Counted from the stretch's first letter, positions 31,179 through 40,408 are shown. The stretch: DNA of 64,000 nucleotides from Stappia stellulata DSM 5886 (GCF_000423705.1 NZ_KE384082.1:866843-930842); one strand, 5' to 3'. Notes: generated by a model from the sequence alone, not told the origin. Numbers and translations are program-made.

Positions 31179-32072
31179 TCAGCTCTTGTCGGAGGCCTCT
31201 TCGTCGGTGGCCTCTTCGTCTTTGGCCGTGTCGTCGGCGCCAGCTTCGTCGGCATCGCTCTCGGGGGCGGGCTCGGCGTCGCTTTCCGCCTCCACATCGC
31301 TCTCGGCAGCATCCGCTGTGCCCGCGAAGGGATCGGCGGGGATCTCCTCGTCGGCAACGTCTTCGGCCGGAGCGGCGGAGCCGTCCTTGAACGAGTTCAG
31401 CCGGGCGAAGACCGCATCGGCATCGATCTCTTCTTCCTTGGGCTGGGACGGTGCGGGACGGGCGAAGGCAGCGGCCATCGCGTCTTCCGATGTCGTCTCG
31501 TCGACCGGCAGAAGCGTGGTCTCGACCTCGCCTTCCGGCTTCGGCGGCAGGTTCTTCGACGCCTTCTCGACTTCCATGTCGAGTTCGATCTGACTGCTCA
31601 GTCCGAGCGTGACCGGATCCATCGGCGTCAGCTGCGCCGAATTCCAGTGCGTCCGCTCGCGGATCGCCAGGATCGTCGGCTTGGTGGTGCCCACAAGACG
31701 CATGATCTGCGCGTCCTTCAGCTCCGGATGATTGCGCACCAGCCACAGGATCGCGTTCGGACGGTCCTGGCGGCGCGACACCGGCGTGTAGCGCGGCCCC
31801 TTGCGCTTGGTTTCCGGCACGCGGGTCTTGGCTTCCTGAAGCTTCAGCCGGTAGCCGGTGTTGTCCTGTGCCTTGTCGATTTCCTCGCGGCTGAGCTGGC
31901 CGGTCATGACCGGGTCGAGCCCCTTGATCCCCTGGGCCGCCTCGCCGTCTGCGATGGCCTTGACCTCAAGGGGGTGCAGGTTGCAGAAATCCGCGATCTG
32001 CTCGAAGCTCAAGGACGTGTTGTCCACCAGCCACACGGCCGTGGCCTTGGGCATCAGGGGAGGCGTCGCCAT
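31179..32072 (-). CDS. trcR: Cell cycle transcriptional regulator TrcR (DUF1013)
   Basis: A 297-aa protein of the DUF1013 family, conserved through alphaproteobacteria and annotated as the cell-cycle transcriptional regulator TrcR. Residues 1-170 are the conserved part, with the N-terminal MPKATAVWLVDNTSLSFEQIADF that looks helix-turn-helix-like. The C-terminal 100 residues are very acidic, rich in Asp/Glu/Ala, and probably disordered. The ATG at 32072 is preceded by AGGAGG with 9 nt spacing; a longer in-frame start at 32108 is less likely. Confidence 0.85.
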   Translation of the reverse strand: MATPPLMPKATAVWLVDNTSLSFEQIADFCNLHPLEVKAIADGEAAQGIKGLDPVMTGQLSREEIDKAQDNTGYRLKLQEAKTRVPETKRKGPRYTPVSRRQDRPNAILWLVRNHPELKDAQIMRLVGTTKPTILAIRERTHWNSAQLTPMDPVTLGLSSQIELDMEVEKASKNLPPKPEGEVETTLLPVDETTSEDAMAAAFARPAPSQPKEEEIDADAVFARLNSFKDGSAAPAEDVADEEIPADPFAGTADAAESDVEAESDAEPAPESDADEAGADDTAKDEEATDEEASDKS

Positions 32073-32203
32073 GGGTAAAATCCTCCTGTGCGCTTCGCCA
32101 GGTCCCAAGCTTTCGCAAGGCGGCTGGCAAAGCCGAAATCATGTCACATTGACGGGGAACTTGCAGGCTTATACGCGCTTCGTGCCCCGAAATCAAACAC
32201 GGA

Positions 32204-33214
32204 TCAGGCCGTGTCGCCGGTCAAAAGCACGATTTTCCCGATGTGCCCGGAGCTCTCCATGCGCGCATGTGCCCCAGCGGCATCCGCAAGCGCAAAGGTG
32301 GAATCCATCACCGGAGCGATCGTGCCGGCTTCGATCAGCGGCCAGACCTTTTCGGCGAGCTTGCGGGCGATCGCGGCCTTGAAGGCGGTGTCGCGCGGGC
32401 GCAGCGTCGAGCCGGTGTGCGTCAGCCGCTTCACCATCAGGCGCGAGAAGTTTACCTGTTCGCTCACTCCGTTCAGCGTGGCGATCTGGCAGATGCGTCC
32501 CTCAACGGCCGCCACCTTCCAGTTCCGCTCCACATAGTCGCCGCCAACCATGTCCAGGATGACGTCGACCCCGCGCTTGCCCGTGATCTGCAGGATCTCG
32601 GACACGAAGTCCTGTCGGTTGTAGTCGATGACATGATCGGCGCCGAGCGCGCGTGCCGCCTCGGCCTTTTCCCCGGAGCCGACCGTGGTGAACACGGTGG
32701 CGCCGAAGGCCTTGGCGAGCTGGATCGCGGTCGTGCCGATCCCCGACGTGCCGCCATGAACCAGAAAGCTCTCCCCCGCGCTCAGCCCGGCGCGATCGAA
32801 GACATTGCTCCAGACAGTGAAGAAGGTTTCGGGAAGGGCCGCGGCCTGCGTCAGGGTGAGCCCCTTGGGCACGGGCAGCACACAGCCTGCATCGGCAACG
32901 ACATATTGCGCATAGCCGCCGCCGGGCACCAACGCGCAGACGGCATCGCCCTCGGCAAGCCCCTCGACCTGCGGCCCGAGCCCCGCAATGGTGCCGGCGA
33001 CCTCGAGGCCCGGAATGTCGGTCACGCCCGGCGGCGGCGGATAGGCACCCTTGCGCTGTATGACGTCCGGCCGGTTGACGCCGGCGGCCGCGACCGCGAT
33101 CAGCACCTGCCCCTCCTTCGGAGAAGGAACCGGACGCGTCTCGGCGGCAAGCACATCCGGTCCCCCGGGGCTCTTGAAGCCGATGGCCGTCATCATGTGG
33201 TCGGTGGTGCTCAT
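32204..33214 (-). CDS. NAD(P)H quinone oxidoreductase, PIG3 type
   Basis: A 336-aa medium-chain dehydrogenase/reductase without the structural zinc cysteines, resembling the PIG3/zeta-crystallin-type quinone reductases. The GROES-like N-domain has VAAAGVNRPDVIQRKG; the NADPH-binding domain has VHGGTSGIGTTAIQLAK. It probably reduces quinones by one electron or detoxifies enones. GGAGG lies 5 nt before ATG 33214. It is divergent from the DUF1192 gene (132 bp gap). Confidence 0.9.
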   Translation of the reverse strand: MSTTDHMMTAIGFKSPGGPDVLAAETRPVPSPKEGQVLIAVAAAGVNRPDVIQRKGAYPPPPGVTDIPGLEVAGTIAGLGPQVEGLAEGDAVCALVPGGGYAQYVVADAGCVLPVPKGLTLTQAAALPETFFTVWSNVFDRAGLSAGESFLVHGGTSGIGTTAIQLAKAFGATVFTTVGSGEKAEAARALGADHVIDYNRQDFVSEILQITGKRGVDVILDMVGGDYVERNWKVAAVEGRICQIATLNGVSEQVNFSRLMVKRLTHTGSTLRPRDTAFKAAIARKLAEKVWPLIEAGTIAPVMDSTFALADAAGAHARMESSGHIGKIVLLTGDTA

Positions 33215-33346
33215 GGCTGCCTCCAGGGATGTGAACGATTGCATAGCCTCCGGTTTACGCATTCACGGCAGCCCTGACAATTGACGCAAGCCGGGAAAGC
33301 CGGAACAATTGCCCGGTGACAAGATGCTGATACGGGAGGTCGCAAG

Positions 33347-33538
33347 ATGGCGGGCAATGACGAAAGCGGGCGTCCGCTCACCGCACCGGTCGTGCTTGGC
33401 GAAGACCTGTCCCGGCTGTCGGAACACGAACTGGCGGAACGCCTCGCCCTGTTGCAGGCCGAGGTCTTGCGCGTGACGACGGAGCGCGACGCGCGCGGCG
33501 GCGTGCGCGCTGCAGCGGATGCCGTATTCCGCAAATAA
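33347..33538 (+). CDS. DUF1192 small protein
   Basis: A 63-aa soluble protein of the alphaproteobacterial DUF1192 family: an N-terminal polar stretch with the LGEDLSRLSEHELAERLALL segment, then a helix with heptad character ending in a basic tail. Function is unknown. GGGAGG is 7 nt before the ATG. It precedes the region that carries the small RNA and rcdA. Confidence 0.8.
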   Translation: MAGNDESGRPLTAPVVLGEDLSRLSEHELAERLALLQAEVLRVTTERDARGGVRAAADAVFRK

Positions 33539-33624
33539 TACCAACAACAAACATGCATGACGGCCGTTACCTTGTGTCACGACGACGCAAGGTGACCCAT
33601 TTCAGGTCATTCCAATTTTAATCA
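33539..33624. other. Intergenic segment with a hairpin after DUF1192
   Basis: A 9-bp stem GTTACCTTG (33566-33574) with CAAGGTGAC (33588-33596), one wobble pair, follows the DUF1192 stop. No T run follows, so it is a weak terminator candidate or a protein-binding site. The remaining bases are AT-rich and lead into the promoter of the small RNA. Confidence 0.3.
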
Positions 33625-33656
33625 TTTACCGTTTATTAAGCTTTCCAAATTATAAC
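33625..33656 (+). promoter_or_regulatory. Candidate CtrA-like box and -10 of the small RNA
   Basis: TTTA-N7-TTAA (33625-33639) differs from the CtrA consensus TTAA-N7-TTAA by one base. Its centre lies where a -35 would be for TATAAC (33651-33656), the arrangement seen at CtrA-activated promoters. The predicted start is near 33663. Confidence 0.45.
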
Positions 33657-33662
33657 TGTGTA

Positions 33663-33757
33663 TATCCAGTCATCTGGATTTCGAGTGGCTCCTGTCCACT
33701 CTGTTTGACGCCTCCCTGTTAATGACTTCGAGCCGCGTTCGTCGCGGCTCTTTTTTT
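33663..33757 (+). ncRNA. Candidate small RNA with three hairpins (possible mmgR/suhB family)
   Basis: The roughly 95-nt transcript would fold into ATCCAG-TCAT-CTGGAT, then GAGTGG-CTCCTGT-CCACTC, then the terminator stem GAGCCGCG-TTCGT-CGCGGCTC followed by seven T's. Two pyrimidine-rich motifs are exposed: CTCCT in the second loop and CCTCCCT in the single-stranded linker. Both could pair with Shine-Dalgarno sequences. Hairpin order, the CCTCCCT motif and the alphaproteobacterial setting recall the mmgR (Rfam suhB) family, but I could not align it. Its strong terminator is not explained by the DUF1192 gene 190 bp upstream. Confidence 0.6.
33730..33757 (+). terminator. Strong intrinsic terminator of the small RNA
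   Basis: A perfect 8-bp stem (33730-33737 with 33743-33750), loop TTCGT, followed by seven T's. It points in the plus direction and has no annotated protein gene close upstream. Confidence 0.9.
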
Positions 33758-33957
33758 GTGCCGCGCTTCGGTGTATCCCGGGTGCGGACAGAGGAGGGTC
33801 TGTGGCCTCCTCCCCTTGGCACGCCGCTTGCGACGTGTTCTGGAACGTCACCGCACACGGCCCAGATCGGGACAGCGCAAGCCGGACCAAAACCGGACAC
33901 CGCTTGCCCGGGCCGCCACTGCGACAAGACCCACGAGTTTACAGGAGGCACAGGCGC

Positions 33958-34500
33958 ATGACGGACCGGAACACACGGACTTTCCAGGGTGGTCCCATCG
34001 ATTTCGTCGACAGGCTGGCCAATTCGGACATGTTTTCGGCGCTGTTCAGCGACGGCATGGCGCTGGTGGAAGAAACCGCCGCCTATCTCGATGGCGACGG
34101 CAGGGTGGAATCGAAATCCCTTCCCCGCGCCGCCTCGCTCGCCTATGCGACCGAATCGATGCGCCTGACCACGCGGCTGATGCAGATGGCCTCCTGGTTG
34201 CTGCTGCAGCGCGCGGTGAATGAAGGCGAAATGTCCACCGAGCAGGCCGGCAGCGAAAAAAACAAGGTCCGCCTCAACACCCTGGCCTCGAGCCAGGGCG
34301 GCCCGGGCTGGGACGAGCTGCCCGAGCAGCTTCGCGACCTGATCGACCGCTCGGTGCGCCTTCAGGAACGGATCCTGCATCTCGACCGGATGATCTACGA
34401 GGCCAAGGACCGTGCGCCGATGCCGGTGCCCGGCGAGAACCCCGTCGCCGCGCAGCTCAACGTGCTGACCGCCGCCTTCGGCCAGAACCGCCCGTCCTGA
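33958..34500 (+). CDS. rcdA: DUF1465 protein, RcdA-like (regulator of CtrA degradation)
   Basis: A 180-aa helical cytoplasmic protein of family DUF1465, which includes Caulobacter RcdA, an adaptor that helps deliver CtrA and other substrates to ClpXP. The conserved block ALVEETAAYLDGDGR...SLAYATESMRLTTRLMQMASWLL is present. The start ATG 33958 follows AGGAGG with 9 nt spacing; upstream in-frame codons are not conserved-looking. The substrate set here is not known. It is convergent with rpmE across a bidirectional terminator. Confidence 0.82.
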   Translation: MTDRNTRTFQGGPIDFVDRLANSDMFSALFSDGMALVEETAAYLDGDGRVESKSLPRAASLAYATESMRLTTRLMQMASWLLLQRAVNEGEMSTEQAGSEKNKVRLNTLASSQGGPGWDELPEQLRDLIDRSVRLQERILHLDRMIYEAKDRAPMPVPGENPVAAQLNVLTAAFGQNRPS

Positions 34501-34597
34501 CACCGGCACACCGCAGGAACGCCGGTCACAAGGGCCGGCGGTTCTCGCCGACGGCCAGCTGACGAGACCTGCCGCCACATATCGCAATCGCAGACAC

Positions 34598-34629
34598 AAA
34601 AAACCCCGGCTCGACGAGCCGGGGTTTTT
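34598..34629. terminator. Bidirectional terminator between rcdA and rpmE
   Basis: AACCCCGGCTC (34602-34612) pairs with GAGCCGGGGTT (34616-34626), with A's on the left and T's on the right. It can end both convergent transcripts. Confidence 0.9.
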
Positions 34630-34669
34630 GCTTTCGACGCGCGAGCGTCGACGTTCGGATGCGCCCGGC

Positions 34670-34894
34670 TCAGTTGCCGAGGAAACCTGCATACTTGTTC
34701 TTGAAGCGGGACACGCGGCCGCCACGGTCCATCAGCTGACGGTCGCCGCCGGTCCAGGCCGGATGCGTGCGCGGATCGATGTCCAGCTGCAGCGTGTCGC
34801 CTTCGGCGCCATAGGTGGAGCGCGTGTGGAATTCGCTGCCGTCCGTCATCACCACCTTGATCGTGTGGTATGCGGGATGAATGTCTTTCTTCAT
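34670..34894 (-). CDS. rpmE: 50S ribosomal protein L31, zinc-less form
   Basis: L31 of 74 aa starting [19 protein letters not shown]. It has no cysteine, so it is the C-minus form that does not bind zinc, despite the long-type N-terminus. GGGGA lies 6 nt before the ATG at 34894. C-minus L31 is common in Rhizobiales. Confidence 0.95.
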   Translation of the reverse strand: MKKDIHPAYHTIKVVMTDGSEFHTRSTYGAEGDTLQLDIDPRTHPAWTGGDRQLMDRGGRVSRFKNKYAGFLGN

Positions 34895-35314
34895 CGTTAG
34901 TCCCCGTGCCTGCGGCTGACACCGGCCCTGGGGAGGCTCGGCGCGTCTGGTTGATCTGTGTGGCACCGCACCGATCCGAAAAAACACGCGCCGCGCCCGG
35001 CGATGCCGACCTCTACCGTGTTTCGAGTGGATGTGCGGTTCGCAGGGGCTGGACCGTCGTCTGGTCCAGGACCCGAAACCCTGATCGCGAGCCTATACCC
35101 GATACGCACCGCGAAAACAAGGGCGGGTTGTCGCCTGCCCGGTCGACAGGCGCGGACGCTTCGGCCATTGGCAGGCGGCGAAAACGCAGGTGCGTCCAAA
35201 CGCCGGCATGGAGGCGCTTGGCCTTGGCGTGCCGATCCGGTTATGGTCCGCTCAAGATCCGGCGCGGAGGACGCCGCAAGACCAACGAGACCCCGAACGG
35301 AGAAAAGAGACAGC
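34895..35314. other. Divergent intergenic region, rpmE / ABC exporter
   Basis: About 420 bp with GC-rich sequence. Reading frames that continue upstream from the ABC gene are not protein-like. TATACC near 35094-35099 could be a -10 towards the exporter, but no matching -35 is seen. I find no RNA or repeat. Confidence 0.3.
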
Positions 35315-37150
35315 GTGTCCCGCTATGGTTCATCAACGGCTCCCCAACGGGCCGGAAAACGCGATATCCGGCCGCTCGCCGCATTGCTTCCCTATGTCGC
35401 GCGCTACAAGATGCATGCCGCGCTTGCGCTGCTCGCGCTGTTGGGCGCCTCAGCGACCACCCTGCTCCTGCCGGTTGCCATCCGCCGGATGATCGACTTC
35501 GGCTTCGGTGCCGACGACCCCTCGCTGGTGAACAACTATTTTTCCGTGCTCATCGCGGTGGCGGCAGCCCTCGCCACCTTCTCGGCACTGCGCTATTTCC
35601 TCGTCACCTCGCTTGGCGAGCGTATCGTCGCCGACGTGCGTGCGGACGTGTTCTCGCATCTGGTGCATCTGTCGCCGGCCTATTTCGACAAGGCCAAGTC
35701 GGGCGAGATGATCTCGCGTCTCACCGCCGATGCGACCCAGGTCAAGTCCGCCGTCGGCGCCAGCGCCTCCATCGCCATGCGCAACATGATGATGTTTATC
35801 GGCGCCTCGGGCATGATGGTCGTCACCAGCCCGCGTCTGTCGCTTTTCGTGCTTGGCGCCATTCCGGTGATCGTGCTGCCGCTGATCGCTTTCGGCCGCT
35901 CCGTGCGCAAGCGCTCGCGCCACGCCCAGGACACGCTCGCCGATGCCTCCGCCTATGCCTCGGAAGTGCTCGGCGCGATCCGCACGCTTCAGGCCTTCAC
36001 AAATGAGCGCCATGCCGGCGGCCGGTTTTCCTCCTCCGTGGAAGAGGCCTTTCGCGCGGCCCGCGCCGCGATCCTCGCCCGTGCATTGCTGACCGGCTTT
36101 GCGATCTTCGTCATCGCCTCCAGCGTGGTCACGGTTCTCTGGGTCGGCGCGAGCGACGTCTTCGTCGGCCGGATCAGTGCCGGCGAGCTCGGACAGTTCC
36201 TGCTCTATTCGATCTTCGCCGCCGGCGCGCTCGGCGAAATGAGCCAGGTCTGGGGCGAGATTTCGCTTGCGGCCGGCGCGGCCGAGCGGCTTTCGGAAAT
36301 CCTCCAGATCCGCCCGCAGATCGCGGCCCCGCCCGCGCCGGCGAAGCTGCCGAAACGCATGGAGGGTGCGGTTCACATCGACGGCGTATCCTTTGCCTAT
36401 GGGACGGAGACGAACCTGCCGGTTCTCGACGGGATCGACATCGATATATCGCCCGGGGAAACGGTCGCCGTGGTCGGACCCTCGGGCGCCGGCAAGTCGA
36501 CGCTGTTCCACCTGTTGATGCGCTTTTACGACCCGACCGCCGGCACGATCCGCATCGACGGCTTCGACCTGAAGGAGTGCGACCCGATCGACGTCCGCCG
36601 CCATATCGCTCTGGTACCGCAAGACACCACGGTCTTCGGCGCAACGATTGCCGAAAACATCGCCTTCGGGCGCGCCGACGCCAGCCGCGAGGAAATCGAG
36701 GCGGCGGCGGTCGCCGCCTCGGCCGACGAATTCGTCCGCGCGCTCGAGAAGGGCTACGACACGCCGGTCGGCGAGCGCGGCATCACATTGTCGGGCGGTC
36801 AGCGCCAGCGCGTCGCGATTGCACGCGCCATCCTCAAGGATGCGCCGATCCTGCTTCTCGACGAGGCGACAAGCGCGCTCGACGCGGAAAACGAGACCCT
36901 CGTCCAGACGGCGCTGGAGCGGCTGATGGAAGGGCGCACGACGCTCGTCATCGCCCATCGTCTCGCGACGGTTCTGAAATCGGACCGGATCGTGGTGATG
37001 GACGGCGGACGCATCGTCGAGACCGGCCGGCACGAGGATCTCGTGGCGCAGGGCGGGCTCTACGCGAAACTCGCCAAGCTGCAGTTCGAGACCGGCGCGC
37101 GTGCCTTCTCCGACACGGGTCCGGAGACGGAACGCTCGGCCGCCGAGTAA
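35315..37150 (+). CDS. ABC exporter, fused permease and ATPase (MsbA-like)
   Basis: A 611-aa half-transporter that should work as a homodimer, exporting lipid or hydrophobic compounds. The N-terminal membrane domain has six predicted segments (about 32-320). The ATPase domain has Walker A GPSGAGKST (388-396), signature LSGGQRQR (492-499), Walker B LLLDEA (513-518) and the H-loop in IAHRL. I place the start at GTG 35315 (MSRYGSSTAPQ), where the family length fits; AGAGA lies just upstream. It is a single gene with its own terminator, so the substrate is unknown. Confidence 0.9.
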   Translation: MSRYGSSTAPQRAGKRDIRPLAALLPYVARYKMHAALALLALLGASATTLLLPVAIRRMIDFGFGADDPSLVNNYFSVLIAVAAALATFSALRYFLVTSLGERIVADVRADVFSHLVHLSPAYFDKAKSGEMISRLTADATQVKSAVGASASIAMRNMMMFIGASGMMVVTSPRLSLFVLGAIPVIVLPLIAFGRSVRKRSRHAQDTLADASAYASEVLGAIRTLQAFTNERHAGGRFSSSVEEAFRAARAAILARALLTGFAIFVIASSVVTVLWVGASDVFVGRISAGELGQFLLYSIFAAGALGEMSQVWGEISLAAGAAERLSEILQIRPQIAAPPAPAKLPKRMEGAVHIDGVSFAYGTETNLPVLDGIDIDISPGETVAVVGPSGAGKSTLFHLLMRFYDPTAGTIRIDGFDLKECDPIDVRRHIALVPQDTTVFGATIAENIAFGRADASREEIEAAAVAASADEFVRALEKGYDTPVGERGITLSGGQRQRVAIARAILKDAPILLLDEATSALDAENETLVQTALERLMEGRTTLVIAHRLATVLKSDRIVVMDGGRIVETGRHEDLVAQGGLYAKLAKLQFETGARAFSDTGPETERSAAE

Positions 37151-37178
37151 AAGGACGGATGCTCCGACCTTCAAAAGA

Positions 37179-37206
37179 AAAGCCGGCCACGTGGCCGGCT
37201 TTTTTC
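37179..37206. terminator. Bidirectional terminator, ABC exporter / SDR
   Basis: AGCCGGCC (37182-37189) and GGCCGGCT (37194-37201) flank an ACGT loop, with A's before and six T's after. It separates convergent genes. Confidence 0.9.
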
Positions 37207-37224
37207 GTGGTTCGGCCCGTGGGC

Positions 37225-38016
37225 TCAGTCCTGATCCGGCACCGGGACTGTGTAGTTCAACGGCAGTCGCCCGCCATCCGCGTAGATCGTCTGGCCGGTG
37301 ATGTAGCTTGCATCGTCGGAGGCAAGGAAAGCCGCAACGCCGGCGATTTCCGACGGCTCGCCGACACGACGCAGCGGCGTGCGCGACAAGACGCGGGCCT
37401 TGGCGGCCGGGTCGGAATTCACCGAGGCCAGCATCTCCGTCATGATCGAGCCCGGGCCGATGCCGTTGACGCGAATGCCGTATTCGGCAAGCGACAGCGC
37501 CGCGACCTTGGTCAACTGGTTCAACCCGCCCTTGGAAACCGAATAGGGCACCTGGTTGGGGATGGCGAAGACCGCGTTGACCGACGACATGTTGATGATC
37601 GTGCCGGGCGTCCCGCCTTCCTTGACCTTGTCGACCATGTGCCGGGCAACCGCCTGGCTGCACAGGAACGCGCCCTTGAGGTTGACGGACAGGACCCGGT
37701 CGAAATCGGCCTCGTCGAGGTCGAGAAAATCCGCGCCGACAACGATCCCGGCGTTGTTCACCAGGATGTCGATGTCGCCAAAAGCGTCGAGCGTCGCCGC
37801 CACGAGATTGCGCACGTCGAGCTTCTCGGCGACGTTGCAGTGCACGTAATGCACCTCGCCAAGCGCCTTTAGCTCGGCTTCCGCCGCCTCGCCGCGGGTC
37901 TCGTCCTGATCGGCGATGACGACTTTCGCGCCGTCCTCGACGAAACGCTTCGCGATCGCGAAGCCGATGCCGCCAGCCGCGCCGGTGACGATGGCTACCT
38001 TGTTTTCCAGGGACAC
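37225..38016 (-). CDS. Short-chain dehydrogenase/reductase
   Basis: A classical SDR of 263 aa. The cofactor motif TGAAGGIG is at 11-18, NNAG at 87-90, and the catalytic Ser144/145, Tyr158 and Lys162 are present (YSVSK). An Asp at the end of beta-2 (ADQD) points to NAD preference. The substrate is unknown: 3-oxoacyl or sugar dehydrogenase annotations would be guesses. The start is GTG 38016 with GAGGA 5 nt upstream. Confidence 0.9.
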   Translation of the reverse strand: MSLENKVAIVTGAAGGIGFAIAKRFVEDGAKVVIADQDETRGEAAEAELKALGEVHYVHCNVAEKLDVRNLVAATLDAFGDIDILVNNAGIVVGADFLDLDEADFDRVLSVNLKGAFLCSQAVARHMVDKVKEGGTPGTIINMSSVNAVFAIPNQVPYSVSKGGLNQLTKVAALSLAEYGIRVNGIGPGSIMTEMLASVNSDPAAKARVLSRTPLRRVGEPSEIAGVAAFLASDDASYITGQTIYADGGRLPLNYTVPVPDQD

Positions 38017-38193
38017 TGGGATCCTCGTTTGTGGCGTTGTCCATATCGTGAATGACCGGCCAGGCCGGACAATCGCGCGACCATAGGCCGGGGAACATGG
38101 CCTGTCGATGGGGGCGCGGGTCTCCCGTAAGCGCCCCCGGGCAGAGGCATGAAAACGCGACGTAATCTCGCGGGCGCCGCTCTGGCGGACGGA

Positions 38194-40101
38194 TCAAACG
38201 GCGAGACCGCGCGCTTTCAACGCCTCCTCGATTTCTTCCAGAATCGCCGGGTCGTCGATTGTCGCGGGCACCCGCACATCCGTGCCGTCGGCGATCTGGC
38301 GCATGGTGGCACGCAGGATCTTGCCTGAGCGCGTCTTCGGCAGGCGCTCGACCGTGATCGCCAGCTTGAAGGCGGCGACCGGGCCGATCTTCTCGCGCAC
38401 CCGCTTCACAAGCTCCGCCTCTATCTCCGCATGCGGACGGTTGACGCCGGCCTTGAGCACGACAAACCCGCAAGGCGCCTGGCCCTTCAGCGTATCGACC
38501 ACGCCGATCACCGCGCATTCGGCGACATCGGAATGCCCGGCCAGCACCTCTTCCATCGCGCCGGTCGACAACCGGTGGCCGGCGACATTGATGATGTCGT
38601 CGGTGCGCGCCATGATGAAGAGATAGCCATCCTCGTCCATGACGCCGGCATCCGCGGTCTTGTAGTAGCCCGGAAACTCGTCGAGATAGGCCTTGTGGAA
38701 GCGTTCCGGAGCTTGCCACAGGGTCGGCAGACAGCCCGGCGGCAGCGGCAGCTTGACCACGACATTTCCCAGCGTTCCGGCCGGCACGGGATGCCCCGCA
38801 TCGTCCAGCACCTGCACGTCGTAGCCCGGCATGGGAACCGTCGGCGAGCCGTGCTTGATCGGAAGCAGCCCGAGCCCCAGCGGATTGCCGACGATGGTCC
38901 AGCCGGTCTCCGTCTGCCACCAGTGATCGATCACCGGAACGCCGAGCTGGTCTTCCGCCCATTGCAGCGTATCGGGGTCGGCACGTTCGCCGGCCAGGAA
39001 CAGCGAGCGGAAGCCGGCAAGATCATAGTCGGCGATCAGTTTGCCGTGCGGGTCTTCCTTCTTGATCGCGCGAAACGCCGTCGGCGCCGTGAAGAGACTT
39101 GCGACCTTGTGCTCGGAGATCACCCGCCAGAACACGCCGGCATCGGGCGTCCCGACCGGCTTGCCCTCGAAGACGATGGTGGTCGCGCCCTGCAGCAGCG
39201 GCGCATAGACGATGTAGGAATGACCGACGACCCAGCCGACATCCGAGGCCGCCCAGAACACCTCGCCCGGTTCGATGCCGTAGATATTGGTCATCGACCA
39301 CTTGAGCGCGACCATATGGCCGCCGTTGTCGCGCACGACCCCCTTCGGCTGACCGGTGGTGCCGGAGGTGTAGAGAATATAAAGCGGGTCGGTTGCCTTG
39401 ACCGGCACACAAGGAACGGTGCGCCCGGCGGCGAGCGCCTCGTCCATCAGCGCACCCAGATCGTGGTCGCGCCCCGCGCTCAACGAGGCTTGGGATTGCT
39501 CGCGCTGCAGCACGAAGCAGTTGGCCGGCTTGTGCGCGGACAGATTGATCGCCTCGTCGAGCAGCGGCTTGTAGGTCACGACGCGGCCCGGCTCGATGCC
39601 GCATGAGGCGGCGATGATCGCGGTCGGCTTGGCATCGTCGATGCGGGTGGCCAGCTCGTTCGCGGCAAATCCGCCGAAGACGACCGAATGAACGGCGCCG
39701 AGACGCGCGCAGGCCAGCATCGCCATCACCGCTTCCGGAATCATCGGCATGTAGATGATGACGCGGTCGCCCTTGGCAATGCCTTGATCGCTCAGGACGG
39801 CGGCCATCGCGTTCACGCGCTCCAGCGTTTCCTCATAGGAATAGCTCGCCTTGGCACCGGTGATCGGACTGTCGTAAATGATCGCCGGCTGGCCGGGACG
39901 CCCGCGCTCCACATGTCGGTCGAGGCAATTGTAGCAAGTGTTGCACTGCGCGCCGGCGAACCACTGGCCGTAGTCTCCAAGCGTCTCGTCGAACACCTTG
40001 TCCCAGGGCTTGACCCAGTCGATCTCGCCGGCGGCCTCCGCCCAGAAGCCGTCCGGATCGCGTTTCCAGCCCTCGTAGACCTCGTGATAGCGGCTTGCCA
40101 T
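38194..40101 (-). CDS. prpE: Propionyl-CoA synthetase
   Basis: An AMP-forming acyl-CoA synthetase of 635 aa. The P-loop-like motif LYTSGTTGQPKGVV and the A8 motif ARTDDIINVAGHRLS are present, and the acetylatable lysine sits in LPKTRSGKILR near the C-terminus. The N-terminal ACAS domain and overall length match PrpE better than acetyl-CoA synthetase, but acetate or other short acids are possible substrates. GGGAGGA precedes ATG 40101 by 7 nt. It is not in a methylcitrate cluster here. Confidence 0.9.
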   Translation of the reverse strand: MASRYHEVYEGWKRDPDGFWAEAAGEIDWVKPWDKVFDETLGDYGQWFAGAQCNTCYNCLDRHVERGRPGQPAIIYDSPITGAKASYSYEETLERVNAMAAVLSDQGIAKGDRVIIYMPMIPEAVMAMLACARLGAVHSVVFGGFAANELATRIDDAKPTAIIAASCGIEPGRVVTYKPLLDEAINLSAHKPANCFVLQREQSQASLSAGRDHDLGALMDEALAAGRTVPCVPVKATDPLYILYTSGTTGQPKGVVRDNGGHMVALKWSMTNIYGIEPGEVFWAASDVGWVVGHSYIVYAPLLQGATTIVFEGKPVGTPDAGVFWRVISEHKVASLFTAPTAFRAIKKEDPHGKLIADYDLAGFRSLFLAGERADPDTLQWAEDQLGVPVIDHWWQTETGWTIVGNPLGLGLLPIKHGSPTVPMPGYDVQVLDDAGHPVPAGTLGNVVVKLPLPPGCLPTLWQAPERFHKAYLDEFPGYYKTADAGVMDEDGYLFIMARTDDIINVAGHRLSTGAMEEVLAGHSDVAECAVIGVVDTLKGQAPCGFVVLKAGVNRPHAEIEAELVKRVREKIGPVAAFKLAITVERLPKTRSGKILRATMRQIADGTDVRVPATIDDPAILEEIEEALKARGLAV

Positions 40102-40408
40102 CTGACGTTCCTCCCTGTGCGCCGCGCCGGCGGTCCGTGCTCCGGATGGCCCGGCACCGGATTGCAGGCGGCAGTTTCTCCCCTGTCCCTCGTGCATCGT
40201 ATGTGCCGCCAGCCGCCCGCGAAAGGCAAGACTTGGGCGGCTACGACATTCGGCGAATGGGGAGTTTGCGTATGGCCGCGACCGGGCCCGCCCTGGCTTC
40301 GACGGTCGCCCGACCTCTCCTGCGACCACCGTCCTCCGCGGACGAAGGTGACAGCGGCCCCTGCACGCCCTATGACAACAGCCGACCCGCCCGCCGAACG
40401 AGACCAGA
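40102..40408. other. Divergent intergenic region, prpE / TauE-like gene
   Basis: A 307-bp gap that must contain two divergent promoters. I see no clear -35/-10 pair, RNA or repeat. Longer in-frame extensions of either gene into this region are not protein-like. Confidence 0.3.

Noticed and set aside
35450-38962. A 1170-codon antisense frame across the ABC exporter and SDR gene
   Set aside because: It crosses two real genes and their terminator and has no domain signatures.
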